From: Larix sibirica
Lineage: Eukaryota; Streptophyta; Pinopsida; Pinales; Pinaceae
DNA: 13,647 bases
Assembly (NCBI GenBank): GCA_004151065.3
Contig: NWUY0300001032.1
Coordinates: 10,025 to 23,671 of the forward strand
Direction of reading: 5' to 3'
Shown here piece by piece: positions 11,481-13,647 of this stretch; position 1 is the first letter of the stretch, and each line of letters begins with the position of its first letter. The notes under the pieces were generated by a model. It ran no database searches, was not told where the DNA came from, and saw only the letters and a list, made by a program, of their open reading frames with translations. The position numbers were made by a program, and so were the translations under genes.

Positions 11481-12145
11481 TTAGTCTTTAACTATTCTAG
11501 CAATACAAATTCTTATGTTGAAAAGATAAACAATATCATTTTGCTGCCTTCTTCTTGTGTCCCACTGCAACTCAAAGGAAATACCCACTTCTTGTCTTTG
11601 TTTTTGAGTAGGTATAGGCCTAGAAAAATTATAGTCTACTGACAGCTCATCATTAATAAGCAAATTTTGAATTACAACTACACAAACATATAGTTTTACA
11701 ATCCTAGACATAAACCTTTCCTTGTTATTAATTGCCTCGATAAATATGCAATTTGAACTTCTTTGTTGATTTTTTGAGTTGTTAATGAATCCTACAATGT
11801 TCCCATGTATGCATGGAAAACCATCCATGTATACACAATCCTTTAAGATTCATAGAGAATTCAAGCACATACTATAGTTATACATAGAATATTTATATGA
11901 TGCAAAGTTACGATAATAATTTAGTTTATAATGAGGTCCATAAAAGTTATTAACCTAACCTCTGCCTTGTGAGGATTGCACACATATGACATGATATATA
12001 GGGTTAATTTTGCTCGTTTGATTTTATAAGGGGCAATTATGTAAATGTAGTCACAATATGAGAAAACCTCCTCTATTATTGGAAATGTCCTAAATGTAGA
12101 CCAAACACAATTTATGGATCTATTATATGACTTTATATAGTGGCA
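11481..12145 (-). pseudogene. Decayed coding sequence with SET-domain-like C-terminal part
   Basis: Read on the minus strand, two overlapping frames give one protein-like reading. An open stretch of 74 codons (12145 to 11924, containing FRTFPIIEEVFSYCDYIYI) passes by a one-base shift in a T run near 11942 into another frame. That second frame is open from 11954, is broken by TGA at 11850-11852, then runs to 11481. The last part holds YMDGFP, GNIVGFINNS (11804-11775), NCIFIE and NDELSVDYNF (ends 11625). This order and spacing recall the SET lysine methyltransferase fold (GNxxRFxNHSC, then an xxGEELxxDYxx motif). The canonical NHSC is NNSK here, so activity would be doubtful even if it were expressed. 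Alternatives are a lineage-specific or transposon-borne SET protein in exons, or chance. The SET reading rests on short motifs. Confidence 0.4.
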
Positions 12146-12647
12146 CTATGTTGCTTGGGATATTTGCATTGAAAACACCACCTTCCAAAGGTATATGTTG
12201 ATTGGTAAGAGGCTTGCATAGTTTTTGTATTCTTATGTATTTTTCGCTCTTAGTGACCCAACCACCGTTTGTACTCCCATAATATGATGAATCTAAGGAA
12301 TCTTTGGAATTAAAGGAATGCATCTTTTATTGGATGAGGCTTTGAGGAAGGGATCAATACATGTGTGCTTTATAGGGCCTATGAGGTTTTCAACAATAAT
12401 AAGGGGGAAATCCCAAAATTAGAGGGAGTCCATCATTTAGGTAATGTTTCATTACAATATGCCATTTATGGTTACTAAGTGATTTGCAATCAGAACAACA
12501 CATTACTATTGCTTCATAGTAATGTTGCAAATGATCATCTCTATTTATAAGTGAATTTGTTACCCTACTAGAATATGGCATATCACAATTTGTTGAAAAA
12601 AGTTGATCTTGGGGAATATTAGGTGTTGATTTGGGTTTGTTGTGCAC
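12146..12647 (-). pseudogene. Possible upstream remnant of the same decayed reading frame, unrecognised
   Basis: One minus-strand frame runs from an ATG at 12647 for 85 codons to a stop at 12390, and continues in the same frame past two more stops. It reopens as 66 codons from 12323 (GGWVTKSEKYIRIQKLCKPL, then NQHIPLEGG) before the frame shifts to the SET-like stretch. The text looks protein-like and lies in the right place and orientation, but I know no family for it. It could be chance. Confidence 0.18.
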
Positions 12648-13002
12648 ATGTTTTCCTGTGCAAACCCTTTGACATTGGATTCCAATCAGAGGATGAATTG
12701 TATTAGGAACATAATTTGGGGAACTATAAATAGTTTCCTACAAGTTATATACATATATAAAGTGATATTAATCACATTATTGGTCATCATGAAAAAATTT
12801 ATCATGAATTCATCATCTACATTTCTCTATATATTAATTTACATACATTCATTTTGAGATGTAGTGTTGAAGTACTAGGATAAATGATTGCAATTGGATT
12901 TTGAATATATAGATAATAAACATAATAAGCATGATAATTTAAATATTCATATGTTATACTTAAAAAAATATTATAATCTAATTAATATAATTATGAACTT
13001 AC
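12648..13002. other. A+T-rich stretch, nothing recognised
   Basis: There is an open frame on the plus strand (12642-12857), but it is low-complexity and hydrophobic in an A+T-rich context and shows no family motif. I see no repeat or RNA gene. Confidence 0.4.
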
Positions 13003-13272
13003 ATCTTGAGCAAAATATGAACTAGAAAAATTCTTTGAGCTCCCACTAGAGGAGGATTTACTTGATGTTGAACTAGCTTATACTCTTATACATCTCATTT
13101 AGACAAGAAATGATACAAAGGAAATATTTATGAGAGGACATCACAAGTATTATAATAAAAATATGATATTTTCTTGTAAAAAGACATTTATGAAATTCAT
13201 GTTATTATTAGATGAACTCACAAAATTAGACTTTGAATCAAACGAAGATAAAGAATTTGATGAGCCCACCAT
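13003..13272 (-). other. Serine-rich coding-like fragments with a splice donor, uncertain
   Basis: On the minus strand an ATG at 13272 opens a serine-rich frame (MVGSSNSLSSFDSKSNFVSS). Separately, 13077-13003 reads ASSTSSKSSSSGSSKNFSSS and four more residues up to a consensus donor, GAT/gtaagt, at 13002. These could be early exons of the decayed minus-strand gene. No clear acceptor joins them and the evidence is slight. Confidence 0.15.
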
Positions 13273-13334
13273 TGTTTATACAATTTGACAAAAATATTGA
13301 AAACTAGTTAACTACAATAATAAAATTGGGTTAA

Positions 13335-13410
13335 TATATGAATGAGGGTTTCCCATGTTGATGTGTTAGGGTTATATGGATGAGGGTTTCCCATGTTGAT
13401 GTGTTAGGGT
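13335..13410. repeat. Two-copy tandem repeat, 38 bp unit
   Basis: Copies at 13335-13372 and 13373-13410 share gagggtttcccatgttgatg and tgttagggt, with one A/G difference. The remaining sequence to the window end (13411-13647) shows nothing further. Confidence 0.9.
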
Positions 13411-13647
13411 TATAAGGATCGAGGGATGCTGATAGTTTAGGGATTCTATTTGTTAATGGTTAAAGAAATTATGGGTGGTGGAGATTAGAAGTTGCAATGA
13501 TTAAGATGAATTTATGCTAGTTGTTAAATGTATAAAAGAATGGATATAATTATCAAATGAGATAAAAAGAACATGATGATGGCAGTTTGGGGTCATTTGG
13601 ACTTACAGTCTTGAACATGATGAAAATACATTTTTTCAAAAAAGGTG

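Noticed and set aside
13335-13410. Telomere-like gttagggtt words
   Set aside because: There are only two isolated words inside a 38-bp duplication, not a run of seven-base telomere units.

Overview
The window reads as nuclear DNA of a seed plant. It is strongly A+T-rich and almost empty of genes. It carries one plant-type mitogen-activated protein kinase gene, interrupted by short GT-AG introns, inside a long repeat-scarred intergenic or intronic landscape. The low gene density, the absence of the kinase's first exons from 1.7 kb of upstream sequence, and the many decayed repeats would suit a large genome such as a gymnosperm's. That placement is an inference from layout, not from a diagnostic marker.

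Positions 1-1680 hold no coding exon I can recognise. They contain a 39-bp tandem duplication, a degenerate array of a TGAAAC(A/G)TATC-type motif on both strands (about 300-480), and a 179-bp tandem duplication (1078-1428). Positions 1681-2728 hold the last three coding exons of a TEY-type, group B MAPK (MPK4/MPK13-like). They encode the 229 C-terminal residues: catalytic loop, DFG, activation loop, C-lobe and the common docking domain. The N-lobe (about 145 residues) is not in the window. The gene is therefore either cut by the window edge, with a long intron 2, or truncated at its 5' end. A 3' UTR follows.

Positions 3300-8110 carry no gene I can support but hold a remarkable density of two-copy tandem duplications with unit lengths of 23-80 bp. 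They end in a mosaic array of 37-bp and 53-bp units, each with a hairpin and a perfect 14-bp palindrome (7924-8110). At about 8480-8760 there is a second degenerate short-motif array. Positions 8760-11480 are very A+T-rich and featureless to the eye.

On the minus strand, 12145 down to 11481 can be read as a decayed coding sequence. It has one frameshift and one internal stop, and its last third resembles the C-terminal half of a SET domain (GNIVGFINNS, then NCIF, then DELSVDYNF). Possible further remnants of the same reading frame extend to 12647, and serine-rich fragments with a good splice donor lie at 13003-13272. I see no functional link between this remnant and the kinase gene. No convincing new biological system is visible. 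The strongest leads are the SET-like remnant, the unusual number of exactly two-copy tandem duplications, and the mosaic palindromic array.
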